Part shown: piece by piece, positions 1 to 15,919 of the stretch | Layout: every line of letters starts with the position of its first letter | Numbering within the stretch: position 1 is the stretch's first letter | DNA from: Burkholderia lata | GTDB lineage: Bacteria > Pseudomonadota > Gammaproteobacteria > Burkholderiales > Burkholderiaceae | Direction: 5' to 3' | Assembly: GCF_000012945.1 (NCBI RefSeq) | Contig: NC_007511.1 | Location: 372,001 to 436,000 of the forward strand | DNA length: 64,000 nucleotides | Translations under genes and position numbers: made by a program | The notes under the pieces: generated by a model | The model's input: only the letters and a program-made list of their open reading frames with translations | What the model was told of the DNA's origin: nothing | The model's database searches: none

Positions 1-285
1 CTTCAGGATGCGCGCGCAGTACGCGCCGTTGTCAGGTACCAGCACGACGCCGTCGCGCGGCACCAGCGTGCCGAGCGCGGCTTCGACCGAGAACGTGCCG
101 CTGCCCTGCATCGGTACGCACACGTACTCGTCGCCGCCGTGCGCGATCGCGACGAGATCCGCGCAGACGCTCGCCGTCAGTTGATTGAAAGCGGCATCCC
201 ACGAACCCCAGTCATGTTGCATTGCGTGGCGGGTTGTGGCGGACGTGGTGAGCGGGCCAGGCGTAAGAAGAATCGGATCGGGCAT
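1..285 (-). CDS. phnW: 2-aminoethylphosphonate--pyruvate transaminase, N-terminal part (runs off the window)
   Basis: Reading leftward from the ATG at 285 gives a protein opening with [19 protein letters not shown], followed by a QHDWGSWD stretch. That is the usual N-terminus of PhnW, a PLP-dependent transaminase that moves the amino group of 2-aminoethylphosphonate to pyruvate and yields phosphonoacetaldehyde and alanine. Only the first 95 residues are present; the lysine that binds PLP lies outside the window. The gene diverges from phnSTUVAY across a 259-bp gap, so the two transcripts probably share control. The assignment rests on the N-terminus plus the neighbouring phosphonate genes. 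Confidence 0.9.
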   Translation of the reverse strand, partial: MPDPILLTPGPLTTSATTRHAMQHDWGSWDAAFNQLTASVCADLVAIAHGGDEYVCVPMQGSGTFSVEAALGTLVPRDGVVLVPDNGAYCARILK

Positions 286-331
286 GGTTTTCCTCTGCAA
301 AGTTCGGAAGAAACGCCGGGCGGCATTTCTG

Positions 332-365
332 AATGACTTGCATGATATTGGCAAAATGTGTCATT
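332..365. promoter_or_regulatory. Candidate operator between phnW and phnS (inverted repeat)
   Basis: A perfect inverted repeat AATGAC - 22 bp - GTCATT lies in an AT-richer stretch of the divergent phnW/phnS intergenic region. It is about 45 bp upstream of the phnW start. Position and symmetry fit a regulator site controlling one or both transcripts, but no regulator gene is visible in the window. Six-bp arms this far apart can occur by chance, so this is only a candidate. Confidence 0.3.
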
Positions 366-544
366 TTTTGGAAATTGCCGCATTCGTCACGGGTTTGTCA
401 TCGAACGCTGTGATCCTTCGCTTGCCGCGCGAAACCTAACCTCAGCGCGGCAGCGAGGCAGGCCGTCGATCGGCCCTGCCCGGAGATAACAGGAGAGCCG
501 GATCGTGCCCCGGCCATTTGGTGTTCCGCCTACGGAGAAGTCAG

Positions 545-1633
545 ATGACACTGCAGAAACCCTCGCGCGCCGCTGCCGGCGCGTTCCGCAAGCTTGCGCT
601 GGCCGCCAGCGTCGCCGGTCTGATGGGCGCCGCGCTGCCCGCACATGCGGCGAGCGCGGTCGTGCTGTATACGGCAGACGGTCTCGAGAACCTCTATCGC
701 GATGTGCTGCCGGCCTTCGAGAAGAAGGAAGGCGTCAAAGTCAACATCGTGACGGCGGGCAGCGGTGAAGTCGTCAACCGCGCGAACATCGAGAAGAACT
801 CCCCGAAGGCCGACGTGATCGTCACGCTGCCGCCGTTCATTCAGCAAGCCGGCCAGATGGGCTTGCTGCAGCCGTACCAGAGCGTGAACTACAAGAACGT
901 GCCGGCCATCGCAAAGGCTGAAGACGGCACGTGGGCGACGTTCGTGAACAACTACTTCTCGTTCGCGATCAACCCGGACGTCGTGAAGAACCAGCCGAAG
1001 ACGTTCGGCGACCTGCTGTCGCCGGCCTATGCCGGCAAGGTCGCGTACTCGAACCCGGCCACCGCCGGCGACGGGATGGCCGTGCTGATCCTGACGACGT
1101 CGCTGATGGGCGAAGACAAGGCGTTCGACTACCTCGCGCAATTGTCGAAGAGCGTGAAGTTCCACACGAAGGGCACGGGCTACCTGAACGTGCTGCTGTC
1201 GCGTAACGAAATCAGCGTGGCGAACGGCGACCTGCAGATGGACCTCGACGATGCCGAACACGGCGCGCTGTCCGTCAAGCCGATCTTCCTGGCCGCGAAG
1301 GAAGGCGACCAGCCGACCACGTTCCAGCTCCCGTACGGCATCGGCCTGATCAAGAGCGGCCCGAACCAGGACGCCGGCAAGAAGCTGATCGACTACCTGA
1401 TGTCGACGGAAGTGCAGTCGAAGGTGCCGGACATGTACGGCATCCCGGGCCGCACGGACGTGCCGCTGGCCGGCAAGAACGGCGAAGCGGTCAAGAAGGC
1501 GATCGCGGGCGTGAAGCTGATCCCGGTCGACTGGACCCAGGTGATGGCGAAGAAGCCGGTGTGGATCGAGCGCTGGAAGAAGGACGTGATCGGCAGCTCG
1601 GGCAAGCAGCTCGACGTCGTCAAGCCGAAGTGA
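545..1633 (+). CDS. phnS: 2-aminoethylphosphonate ABC transporter, periplasmic substrate-binding protein
   Basis: A 362-residue exported binding protein of the AfuA/PotD-like class. The N-terminus has basic residues, a hydrophobic stretch and an AHA-A type signal peptidase site near residue 37. The mature part begins VVLYTADGLENLYRDVLPAFEKK, written here in pieces: VVLYTADGL then a helix, as expected for this fold. The start at 545 is chosen because GGAG lies seven bases upstream; an in-frame GTG at 518 has no such site. It heads the operon with ATPase PhnT and permeases PhnU and PhnV. By family and context it captures 2-aminoethylphosphonate in the periplasm; related iron(III)-type binding proteins look alike, so the ligand is inferred. 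Confidence 0.88.
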   Translation: MTLQKPSRAAAGAFRKLALAASVAGLMGAALPAHAASAVVLYTADGLENLYRDVLPAFEKKEGVKVNIVTAGSGEVVNRANIEKNSPKADVIVTLPPFIQQAGQMGLLQPYQSVNYKNVPAIAKAEDGTWATFVNNYFSFAINPDVVKNQPKTFGDLLSPAYAGKVAYSNPATAGDGMAVLILTTSLMGEDKAFDYLAQLSKSVKFHTKGTGYLNVLLSRNEISVANGDLQMDLDDAEHGALSVKPIFLAAKEGDQPTTFQLPYGIGLIKSGPNQDAGKKLIDYLMSTEVQSKVPDMYGIPGRTDVPLAGKNGEAVKKAIAGVKLIPVDWTQVMAKKPVWIERWKKDVIGSSGKQLDVVKPK

Positions 1634-1655
1634 TCGGCGCACGCCGCCTGTATTT

Positions 1656-2771
1656 GTGAGCAAGAGGATGAACCCGGTGGAAACCACCCTGACCCATCCC
1701 GGCGCATTCGGCGCCGCCGAACCGCAGGCAACGCTGCGGTCCGGCGCGCCGGGCGGCGTGCAGATCGAACACCTGAGCGTGCGCTACGGCGCACGCACGG
1801 TGCTGGAAGATCTGTCGCTGTCGATCGGTGCCGGTGAATTTTTGACCGTGCTCGGCAAGAGCGGTTGCGGCAAGACCACGCTGCTGCGCTTCATCGCCGG
1901 GTTCGTGAAGGCCGACGGCCTGACCGGCACGCTGACCGTTGCCGGACGCGACCTGACCTACGCGCCGCCGCACAAGCGCAATCTCGGTCTGCTGTTCCAG
2001 AATTACGCGCTGTTCCCGCACCTGACGGTGTTCGAGAACGTCGCATTCGGGCTGCGCGCCCGCGGCATGGCGTCGTCGGAAGTGACGCGCCGCGTCGCCG
2101 ATGCGCTGAAGCTCGTGCAGCTCGGCGATGCGGGCCATCACCTGCCGGCGCAACTGTCGGGCGGGATGCAGCAGCGCGTCGCGCTGGCGCGCGCGCTCGT
2201 GATCGAGCCGGACGTGCTGCTGCTCGACGAGCCGCTGTCGGCGCTCGACGCCAACCTGCGCGCATCGGTGCGCAGCGAACTGAAGGCACTGCACGAGCGC
2301 CTGCCGAACCTGACCGTCGTCTGCGTTACGCACGACCGCGACGACGCGCTCGTGCTGTCCGATCGCGCGCTGCTGATGCGCGACGGCCATATCGCGCAGC
2401 TCGGCACGCCGCAGCAGCTGTACGACGCGCCGCAGGACGGCTACGTTGCACGCTATCTCGGCCCGGCGAACCTGCTGCCGCCGCACGTGATCTTCCCGCT
2501 CGGCGATCCGCGCCACGAAGTGCGCGGCAAGGTGGCCTGCGTGCGCCCCGAGCGCCTGACCCTGATGCCGCCGGCTGCGGGCGGGCTGCACGGCACGGTG
2601 TCGTCCGTCGAATGGCAGGGCGCTGACCTGTCGATCGCGGTCACGATCGATGCGGCCCCCGACGAGCCCGTGCGCGTCACGATGCAACGCGGCCGCGGTG
2701 CGGCTCCCGAGCGCGGTGCGCGCGTTTCCCTGCATTGCGAGGCAGACGATGTCGTCCTTATCGAGCCCTGA
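1656..2771 (+). CDS. phnT: 2-aminoethylphosphonate ABC transporter, ATP-binding protein
   Basis: A 371-residue ABC ATPase. Visible motifs in order are Walker A GKSGCGKTT near residue 67, a Q-loop LLFQNYALFPH, the signature LSGGMQQRVALARAL, Walker B VLLLDEPLSALD and the switch histidine in VCVTHDRDD. After the nucleotide-binding domain there is a C-terminal TOBE-like regulatory region. It powers import through PhnU/PhnV. The start is uncertain: GTG at 1656 or ATG at 1668, the latter with an AGAGG only one base upstream. The 3' end overlaps phnU by 23 bp, which indicates co-translation. Confidence 0.9.
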   Translation: MSKRMNPVETTLTHPGAFGAAEPQATLRSGAPGGVQIEHLSVRYGARTVLEDLSLSIGAGEFLTVLGKSGCGKTTLLRFIAGFVKADGLTGTLTVAGRDLTYAPPHKRNLGLLFQNYALFPHLTVFENVAFGLRARGMASSEVTRRVADALKLVQLGDAGHHLPAQLSGGMQQRVALARALVIEPDVLLLDEPLSALDANLRASVRSELKALHERLPNLTVVCVTHDRDDALVLSDRALLMRDGHIAQLGTPQQLYDAPQDGYVARYLGPANLLPPHVIFPLGDPRHEVRGKVACVRPERLTLMPPAAGGLHGTVSSVEWQGADLSIAVTIDAAPDEPVRVTMQRGRGAAPERGARVSLHCEADDVVLIEP

Positions 2772-3658
2772 AGCCGGCCTGCCGCCGCACGTGCTCGCGT
2801 CGGCCGCCGCGCACGCTGCTGCCGCGCGGCGCCGCAAGCGCATGGGCGACCTGCACCTGGCCGCGCTCGCGATCATCCTGCTGGGTCCGCTCGTCGTCTA
2901 TCCGCTGGTGCGGCTCGTGCTGCTGAGCGTATCGGGCGACCACGGGCTGAGTTTCGCCGCGTACCGCACATTCTTCGGCAACCCCGACACGCGCGGCGTG
3001 CTGCTGACCACACTCGGCGTGCTGTTCGCGAGTGCGGGCACCGCGTCGGTGCTTGGCGTGCTGCTGGCCGCGCTGCTGTTCTTCAGGCCGTTTCCGGGCG
3101 CATCGCTCGTCACGCGTTTCCTGGAACTGTACGTCGCGTTCCCGTCGTTCCTCGTCGCGTTCACGCTGATCTTCCTGTACGGCTCGCAAGGCTCGATCAG
3201 CATCGCGCTGCAGCACCTGTTCCATCTCGAGAATCCACCGCTCGATTTCCTGTTCGGTATCGGCGGCGTGATCCTTGCGCAGACCGTGTTCTATACGCCG
3301 TTCGTCGTGCGGCCGACGCTCGCGTCGTTCGCAACGCTCGACTTGCGGCTGATCGAAGCCGCGCGCAGCCTCGGCGCGTCCGGCTGGATGTTGGCGCGCC
3401 GCGTCGTGCTGCCGATCGCGTGGCCGGGCATCGCCGCCGGTACCGTGCTGTGTTTCCTGCTGACGCTGAACGAATTCGGGATTCTGCTGGTGCTCGGCAG
3501 CGCGCGGCTCGTGACGCTGCCGGTCGCGATCTACAGTAGCGCGACCGTCGACCTCGACCTGCCGACCGCGTCGGCCGGCGCGGTCGTGATGCTTGCGCTG
3601 TCGCTGGCGCTGTATGCGGTTTATCGCCGGGTGAACCGGCGTGCGACGGGAGGGAACG

Positions 3659-3669
<11 letters not shown>
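2749..3669 (+). CDS. phnU: 2-aminoethylphosphonate ABC transporter, permease subunit 1
   Basis: An inner-membrane permease of 306 residues with about six hydrophobic segments. It carries the EAA loop that contacts the ATPase (EAARSLGASGWMLARRVVLPI, of which EAARSLGAS is the core). The ATG at 2749 has GAGG nine bases upstream and lies inside the end of phnT. It pairs with PhnV to form the membrane channel. The longer open frame starting at 2650 is discarded because its extra 33 residues simply overlap phnT coding sequence. Confidence 0.88.
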
Positions 3670-7274
<3,605 letters not shown>

Positions 7275-7278
7275 GTGA

Positions 7279-7830
7279 ATGGCATTGACGGTGGAAGAGA
7301 TCCACGGGCTGTATCGCGAGCATGGCCATGTGGCCTATAGCGGCGAGCCGGTCACGCAGCTCGAGCATGCATTGCAGAGCGGATTGCTGGCGGAAGAGGC
7401 GGGGGCTGACGAAGCGCTGGTCGCGGCAGCGTTCCTGCACGATCTCGGGCATCTGCTGAATCGCCAGGGCGAGACGCCGAGCGCGCGCGGGATCGACGAT
7501 CTGCATCAGTATTACGTGCTGCCGTTCCTGCGGCCGTTGTTCTCCGACGCGGTGCTGGAGCCGATCCGGCTGCACGTCGACGCGAAGCGCTGCCTGTGTC
7601 GCACGGACGCCGGCTACTTCGAGAGCCTTTCGCCGGACTCGGTGCGCAGCCTCGGGCTGCAGGGCGGCATCTTCAGTGAAGAGGAGACGGCGGCGTTCCT
7701 GCAACGCCCCTTCGCAGAGGACGCGCTGCGTCTGCGCCGCTGGGACGATACGGCTAAGGAAGAGGGCAAGGTGACGCCGGATCTCGATCACTATATGGAG
7801 ATCGTCGCGCGCCAGGTACGCGCGGCCTGA
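7279..7830 (+). CDS. HD-domain mixed-valent iron oxygenase, PhnZ-like
   Basis: A 183-residue HD protein at the end of the phosphonate operon, four bases after phnY. It belongs to the HDIG family found with phosphonate genes (TIGR03276-type). Its candidate ligands are Tyr20, Glu23, His30, His54-Asp55, His58, His76, His99, Lys103 and Asp156. That spacing closely matches the PhnZ active site as I recall it (Y24, E27, H34, H58-D59, H62, H80, H104, K108, D161). PhnZ cleaves 2-amino-1-hydroxyethylphosphonate to glycine and phosphate. No PhnY* hydroxylase gene is in the window, so the substrate is open. A phosphohydrolase role is the alternative. Confidence 0.85.
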   Translation: MALTVEEIHGLYREHGHVAYSGEPVTQLEHALQSGLLAEEAGADEALVAAAFLHDLGHLLNRQGETPSARGIDDLHQYYVLPFLRPLFSDAVLEPIRLHVDAKRCLCRTDAGYFESLSPDSVRSLGLQGGIFSEEETAAFLQRPFAEDALRLRRWDDTAKEEGKVTPDLDHYMEIVARQVRAA

Positions 7831-7846
7831 CGGTTCGGCTGCTTCT

Positions 7847-7892
7847 ATATAAGGCTCCGCACGCGGCAGCGTGCGGAGCCTTATATTTTTTT
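7847..7892 (+). terminator. Rho-independent terminator of the phosphonate operon
   Basis: A perfect 18-bp stem (7847-7864 with 7869-7886) closed by a GGCA tetraloop is followed by a run of seven T residues. It starts 17 bp after the HD-gene stop and lies just before the rrn promoters, so it insulates the two transcription units. Confidence 0.95.
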
Positions 7893-7902
7893 GAGAAACC
7901 CC

Positions 7903-7931
7903 TTGCGCAGATCGAGGAGGCTGCCTACAAT
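7903..7931 (+). promoter_or_regulatory. rRNA operon promoter P1 (sigma-70 type)
   Basis: A -35 TTGCGC (7903-7908) and -10 TACAAT (7926-7931) are separated by exactly 17 bp. They sit about 410 bp upstream of 16S and just after the phosphonate terminator. The sequence after the -10 is GC-rich, as expected for a growth-rate-controlled rrn promoter. Confidence 0.7.
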
Positions 7932-8063
7932 CACGCCTCTTTCGCGCTAACGGAAACACGGCGCGGAAGAGGGAAGCAGGGTTGGCGGTGTGCAGCAGTC
8001 TGGAGCGCGCAGCTGGCCTGGAAGTTGAGCCCCGCAGTCGCAACGATGTAGTGAAAAAAGTTG

Positions 8064-8092
8064 TTGACGAAATGCGAAACACGGTTCATAAT
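8064..8092 (+). promoter_or_regulatory. rRNA operon promoter P2 (sigma-70 type)
   Basis: A -35 TTGACG (8064-8069) and -10 CATAAT (8087-8092) with 17-bp spacing, preceded by an A-rich tract (GTGAAAAAAG) that could act as an UP element. It is closer to consensus than P1, about 250 bp before 16S, and upstream of boxA. Confidence 0.75.
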
Positions 8093-8153
8093 CTCGCTTC
8101 TCTGCTGCTGAAAACGCAGCGCTGCTGAGAAACGCGAAGTTCCTCGCAGAAAC

Positions 8154-8165
8154 GCTCTTTAAAAA
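8154..8165 (+). promoter_or_regulatory. boxA antitermination element in the rrn leader
   Basis: GCTCTTTAAAAA resembles the boxA consensus that binds NusB/S10 to stop Rho-dependent termination inside rRNA genes. It lies between promoter P2 and the 16S processing stem. A second copy occurs in the 16S-23S spacer. Confidence 0.7.
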
Positions 8166-8168
8166 TTA

Positions 8169-8190
8169 ACAGCCGATAAGTGTGGGCGCT
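8169..8190 (+). other. 5' arm of the 16S precursor processing stem
   Basis: The 22 nt at 8169-8190 can pair with 9894-9915 downstream of 16S with only two non-Watson-Crick positions. This encloses the whole 16S RNA in a long duplex. This is the expected RNase III cleavage stem of the primary transcript. The region 8191-8339 otherwise holds leader sequence with no gene. Confidence 0.8.
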
Positions 8191-8339
8191 TGATGGAAGC
8201 GAGCTGATCCTCGGATCAGATAGCGAAAGTATCAAGAGTCTCACACTAAAGTAAGTCAGGTTTATGAAGTAATTCATTTACCTGTCAGCTTTGAGTGAGC
8301 GACCGGTTCTTAACTGAACCGAAAACAGTAACAGGTTTA

Positions 8340-9872
<1,533 letters not shown>

Positions 9873-9893
9873 CAGAGCTATCTCGCAAAGTTG

Positions 9894-9915
9894 AGCGCTC
9901 ACGCTTATCGGCTGT
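9894..9915 (+). other. 3' arm of the 16S precursor processing stem
   Basis: Pairs with 8169-8190 in the leader (ACAGCCGATAAG against CTTATCGGCTGT as the core). The two arms bring both ends of pre-16S together for RNase III. Confidence 0.8.
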
Positions 9916-9935
9916 AAATTTAAAGACAGACTCAG

Positions 9936-10012
9936 GGGTCTGTAGCTCAGTCGGTTAGAGCACCGTCTTGATAAGGCGGGGGTCGTTGGTTCGAATCCAA
10001 CCAGACCCACCA
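9936..10012 (+). tRNA. ileT: tRNA-Ile (anticodon GAT)
   Basis: A 77-nt cloverleaf including an encoded CCA end. The acceptor GGGTCTG pairs with CAGACCC, the anticodon GAT lies at 9970-9972 and the T loop reads GGTTCGAATCC. It occupies the usual first position in the 16S-23S spacer. Confidence 0.97.
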
Positions 10013-10053
10013 CCGTCTTGACTGGCGGTACACCCTGAGGAATATCTGTACAT

Positions 10054-10129
10054 GGGGGCATAGCTCAGCTGGGAGAGCACCTGCTTTGCAAGCAGGGGGT
10101 CGTCGGTTCGATCCCGTCTGCCTCCACCA
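10054..10129 (+). tRNA. alaT: tRNA-Ala (anticodon TGC)
   Basis: A 76-nt cloverleaf with encoded CCA. The acceptor GGGGGCA pairs with TGCCTCC (one G-T), the anticodon TGC is at 10087-10089 and the T loop reads GGTTCGATCCC. It is the second spacer tRNA. Confidence 0.97.
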
Positions 10130-10225
10130 ATCACCAACGCTAAGGGCTTGGTTCAGACACTGAACCGAGAATTTTGCATTGGCGATTGAGCCAGTCAGAT
10201 GATATGAATAAAACCATATCGGCTG

Positions 10226-10238
10226 TCGTTCTTTAACA
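10226..10238 (+). promoter_or_regulatory. boxA element in the 16S-23S spacer
   Basis: TCGTTCTTTAACA is a boxA-like site about 190 nt before 23S, as is common for rrn antitermination. The rest of the spacer (10130-10404) shows no gene. Confidence 0.65.
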
Positions 10239-10404
10239 ATCTGGAAGAAGTAAGTAATTTGGATAGCGGAAGCGTCTATGAGATGGACGTGAAAACTATC
10301 CGGGTTGTGATTGTATCGATGTATCTCAAGATGATTCGAACTCTATGTTTGACTCAATTGGAATACGGCACAAATGCGAGAACTCAACCTGTAACGACTG
10401 TCGA

Positions 10405-10422
10405 GAGACAGACTCGTTATAG

Positions 10423-10423
<1 letters not shown>
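10405..10423 (+). other. 5' arm of the 23S precursor processing stem
   Basis: GAGACAGACTCGTTATAGG at 10405-10423 pairs with 13302-13320 after 23S with one non-Watson-Crick position. It forms the RNase III stem that encloses 23S. Confidence 0.8.
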
Positions 10424-13301
<2,878 letters not shown>

Positions 13302-13304
<3 letters not shown>

Positions 13305-13320
13305 ATAACAAGTCTGTCTC
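13302..13320 (+). other. 3' arm of the 23S precursor processing stem
   Basis: Pairs with 10405-10423. It is followed by a small hairpin (GCGCTG/CAGCGC) and by a second stem-loop at 13401-13424 (GTTGTGCTG with CAGCACAAC) before 5S. These are likely maturation structures in the 23S-5S spacer. Confidence 0.75.
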
Positions 13321-13433
13321 GCGCTGAACACAGCGCGTCGGACTGGTTGATTCTCGTGTGTGATACACACAACTCAAAATTACTGCTTCTTCCAAGATTG
13401 GTTGTGCTGCGAAGCCAGCACAACAACCCCTTT

Positions 13434-13547
13434 TGCCTGATGACCATAGCGAGTCGGTCCCACCCCTTCCCATCCCGAACAGGACCGTGAAACGACTCTA
13501 CGCCGATGATAGTGCGGATTCCCGTGTGAAAGTAGGTAATCGTCAGG
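13434..13547 (+). rRNA. rrf: 5S ribosomal RNA
   Basis: About 114 nt starting TGCCTGATGACC and ending ATCGTCAGGC, so the ends pair to form helix I. The internal CCCACCCCTTCCCATCCCGAAC segment is typical, with CCATCCCGAAC the loop core. It is the last gene of the rrn operon. Confidence 0.96.
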
Positions 13548-13560
13548 CTCCCTAAGCCAG

Positions 13561-13589
13561 AAACCCCCGCCCGAAAGGCGGGGGTTTTT
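13561..13589 (+). terminator. Terminator of the rRNA operon
   Basis: An 11-bp stem AAACCCCCGCC/GGCGGGGGTTT with loop CGAAA is followed by T residues, 13 bp after 5S. Confidence 0.93.
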
Positions 13590-13632
13590 GCATTTGCGCG
13601 GCAGAAATGCACTAACGATCGGGATGGGCGGC

Positions 13633-13862
13633 CTGGCTGGAGTTGGGGCACCGAATGCGCCGATCCAGGCACCTGCCGTTCTCGAGCGATCCGCGGTACC
13701 GTCCGCCACGCAAATCTTTAGGTGCGTTTCGCCGCGCTCCACATCAATCTGGCTGGGGCCGATGCGTCGAATGCGTCGTCTCGGGCCTCCATTGTTCTCG
13801 AGCGACCTACAGCTCTGTGCCACCGAAATCTCCCGGCGCGCTCTCCTTTTCCCCGCATCAAT
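13633..13862. repeat. Imperfect tandem duplication, two units of about 115 bp
   Basis: Units 13633-13748 and 13749-13862 both open with CTGGCTGG, share CGAATGCG, TTCTCGAGCGA and AAATCT at matching offsets, and end with CATCAAT. They look roughly two-thirds identical by eye. The offset between units is not a multiple of three, and no open frame here has a ribosome site, so I see no gene in 13590-14219. The stretch could be a decayed coding or repetitive element left after the rrn operon. Confidence 0.6.
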
Positions 13863-14219
13863 CGGTTCGCCACTGAGTGCCCATCTAACGTCGATCCATC
13901 CATCGATGGCACATCATTAGCCGACGATGAGCGATGTTTGTCGAAAATGGCGGGCAATTGATGCGTCTTGGCGACAGCCCTCCCGGACCATCTACTTGGC
14001 CCATAGACACGTTGCGCCAACGTGATCATCGGCGCACGCAGCGAGCCCAGCGCCAAATCGTCATAAAAAATCTATGCGCATAAAGTCCATTCACGCGACA
14101 TGTCCGGCAGAGCGAGGTGCAAGCCCTTCGGGGTAATATCGCCATTCGTCCCGATTCCCGGCGCTTCCAGGTAACCGCGGGTGGTCGGTGTCCTCCGCAT
14201 TCCGTCTCCCGCATCGTTC

Positions 14220-15644
14220 ATGACTGACAGCCCTGCCCAAGGTGGTCGGACGACCGACTTCTTGCCGTATCTCGTCGCCGCGACGTTCTTCATGGAGTAC
14301 CTCGACACGACCGTGATCGCGACCGCGCTGCCGCAAATGGCACGCTCGTTCGGCGTCGGGCCGAACGCGCTGAGTCTCGGGATGACGGCCTATATGCTGG
14401 CGCTGGCGGTGTTCATCCCGATCAGCGGCTGGATCGCGGACCGCTATGGCTCGCGCACCGTGTTCGCCAGTGCAATCGTCGTCTTTACAGGTGCGTCGGT
14501 GCTGTGCGGGTTGTCCGAGGGCGTCGTGACGTTCACCGCTGCGCGCCTGCTGCAAGGCGTCGGCGGGGCGATGATGGTGCCGGTCGGGCGCATGATCGTC
14601 GTGCGCAGCACCGAGAAGGCGAAGTTGATGCGTGCGATCGCGACGATCACGTGGCCAGGCATCGTCGCGCCCGTCGTCGGGCCGCCGATCGGCGGCTTTA
14701 TCACGACTTATGCGTCATGGCGATGGATCTTCCTGCTTAACGTTCCGTTCGGCATCGCCGCGCTGGCCTGCACGTGGTTGATCGTCCGGAACACGCGGGC
14801 CGACGAGCAACGGCCGCTCGACTGGGGCGGCTTCGTGCTCGCCGGAGGTGCGCTGACCTGCCTGCTGATCGGCACGGAAGCGGCCGGCCAGCAGGACGTC
14901 CACTTTACGCGCGCGGCTGTCCTGGTGGGCGGGAGCGTGCTGTTCGGCATCGCCGCGTGGTGGCACGCGCGACGTTGCGCGCATCCGTTGCTCGACTTCA
15001 CGACATTGAACGTGCCGACGTTCTCGGTGACGGTGATCACCGGGTCGATTACGCGGATGGCCATCAATGCTGTGCCGTACCTGCTGCCGCTGTTGTTCCA
15101 GATCGGCTTCGGGCTGTCGCCGTTCCAATCCGGCCTGCTGCTGCTCGCGAGCGCGCTCGGCAATCTCGGGATGAAGGCGGGAACGTCGTGGATTCTCGAC
15201 CGCTTCGGCTTCCGGCGCGTCGCCCTCGTCGACGTGACGATAGTCGGCCTCTTCACGATCGCATGCGGCTGGCTGACTGCCTCGACGCCACTCGCGATTA
15301 CGCTATTTGTCGTATTTGTCTACGGACTGACGCGCTCGATGCAGTTCACGACGCTCGCGACGCTGGCCTATGCGGATATCCCGGCTCAGCAGACAAGTGC
15401 GGCCAGCACGCTGTGGAGCGCCGCGCAGCAGATGACGATCGGGATGGGCATCGCGTTCGGTGCGTTGTCGCTGCGACTCGCTGCGTTGGTGCGCGGTGAT
15501 GCGGCGGGCATGCACTACGTGCTTGACGACTTTCGCTGGGCATTCGTCGCGGCGGGCGTGCTCGCGTTGCTGACGTTGCCGGGCTATGCACGGCTCGCCT
15601 CAGATGCGGGCGACCGGCTGCGGGCGAATGCGGCGCGTGGGTAG
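14220..15644 (+). CDS. MFS drug-efflux transporter, DHA2 (EmrB/QacA) type
   Basis: A 474-residue membrane protein with about 14 hydrophobic segments, the size and layout of the DHA2 drug:proton antiporters. Typical marks are the first helix ending MEYLDTTVIATALPQMA (LDTTVIATALP is the family signature), motif A around GWIADRYGSRTV and motif C-like PVVGPPIGGFI. The ATG at 14220 is used because the hydrophobic part begins soon after. It has no strong ribosome site. It stands alone, with no adjacent membrane-fusion protein gene. Substrate unknown. Confidence 0.85.
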   Translation: MTDSPAQGGRTTDFLPYLVAATFFMEYLDTTVIATALPQMARSFGVGPNALSLGMTAYMLALAVFIPISGWIADRYGSRTVFASAIVVFTGASVLCGLSEGVVTFTAARLLQGVGGAMMVPVGRMIVVRSTEKAKLMRAIATITWPGIVAPVVGPPIGGFITTYASWRWIFLLNVPFGIAALACTWLIVRNTRADEQRPLDWGGFVLAGGALTCLLIGTEAAGQQDVHFTRAAVLVGGSVLFGIAAWWHARRCAHPLLDFTTLNVPTFSVTVITGSITRMAINAVPYLLPLLFQIGFGLSPFQSGLLLLASALGNLGMKAGTSWILDRFGFRRVALVDVTIVGLFTIACGWLTASTPLAITLFVVFVYGLTRSMQFTTLATLAYADIPAQQTSAASTLWSAAQQMTIGMGIAFGALSLRLAALVRGDAAGMHYVLDDFRWAFVAAGVLALLTLPGYARLASDAGDRLRANAARG

Positions 15645-15919
15645 GCCGGGTTTTCTGTCGACTGTGCGCTGCGATAGGTGAGTGTCTGGGCTCTCTGTCG
15701 CTCACGCGAAACATGCGGCCAGCATATAGCGACGTTTTGACGAGAAGCGAAAAGGTCATCTCCCATGGTGGATGACCGAACTGATCGCCTGGTGACACCC
15801 GTTCGCGAAGAACCCTGATCGATCACGCGCGATTGGCATCGCTGGATGCGCGGTATTGCCCGCGAGAATCCGCCTGCATGGCGGATGGCGCGACAGCGTC
15901 GTGCTCGTTCCGATAGCCG

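Noticed and set aside
530..1687. 385-codon minus-strand frame opposite phnS
   Set aside because: Antisense shadow rich in Arg, Val and Asp with no domain; phnS on the plus strand has a signal peptide and operon context.
9936..10129. tRNA genes as possible integration sites of a mobile element
   Set aside because: No integrase, att-like repeat or cargo genes are present; both tRNAs are normal rrn spacer genes.
13590..14056. Several 60-110 residue open frames after the rrn terminator
   Set aside because: None has a ribosome site or recognisable domain; they overlap the duplicated non-coding units in conflicting frames.
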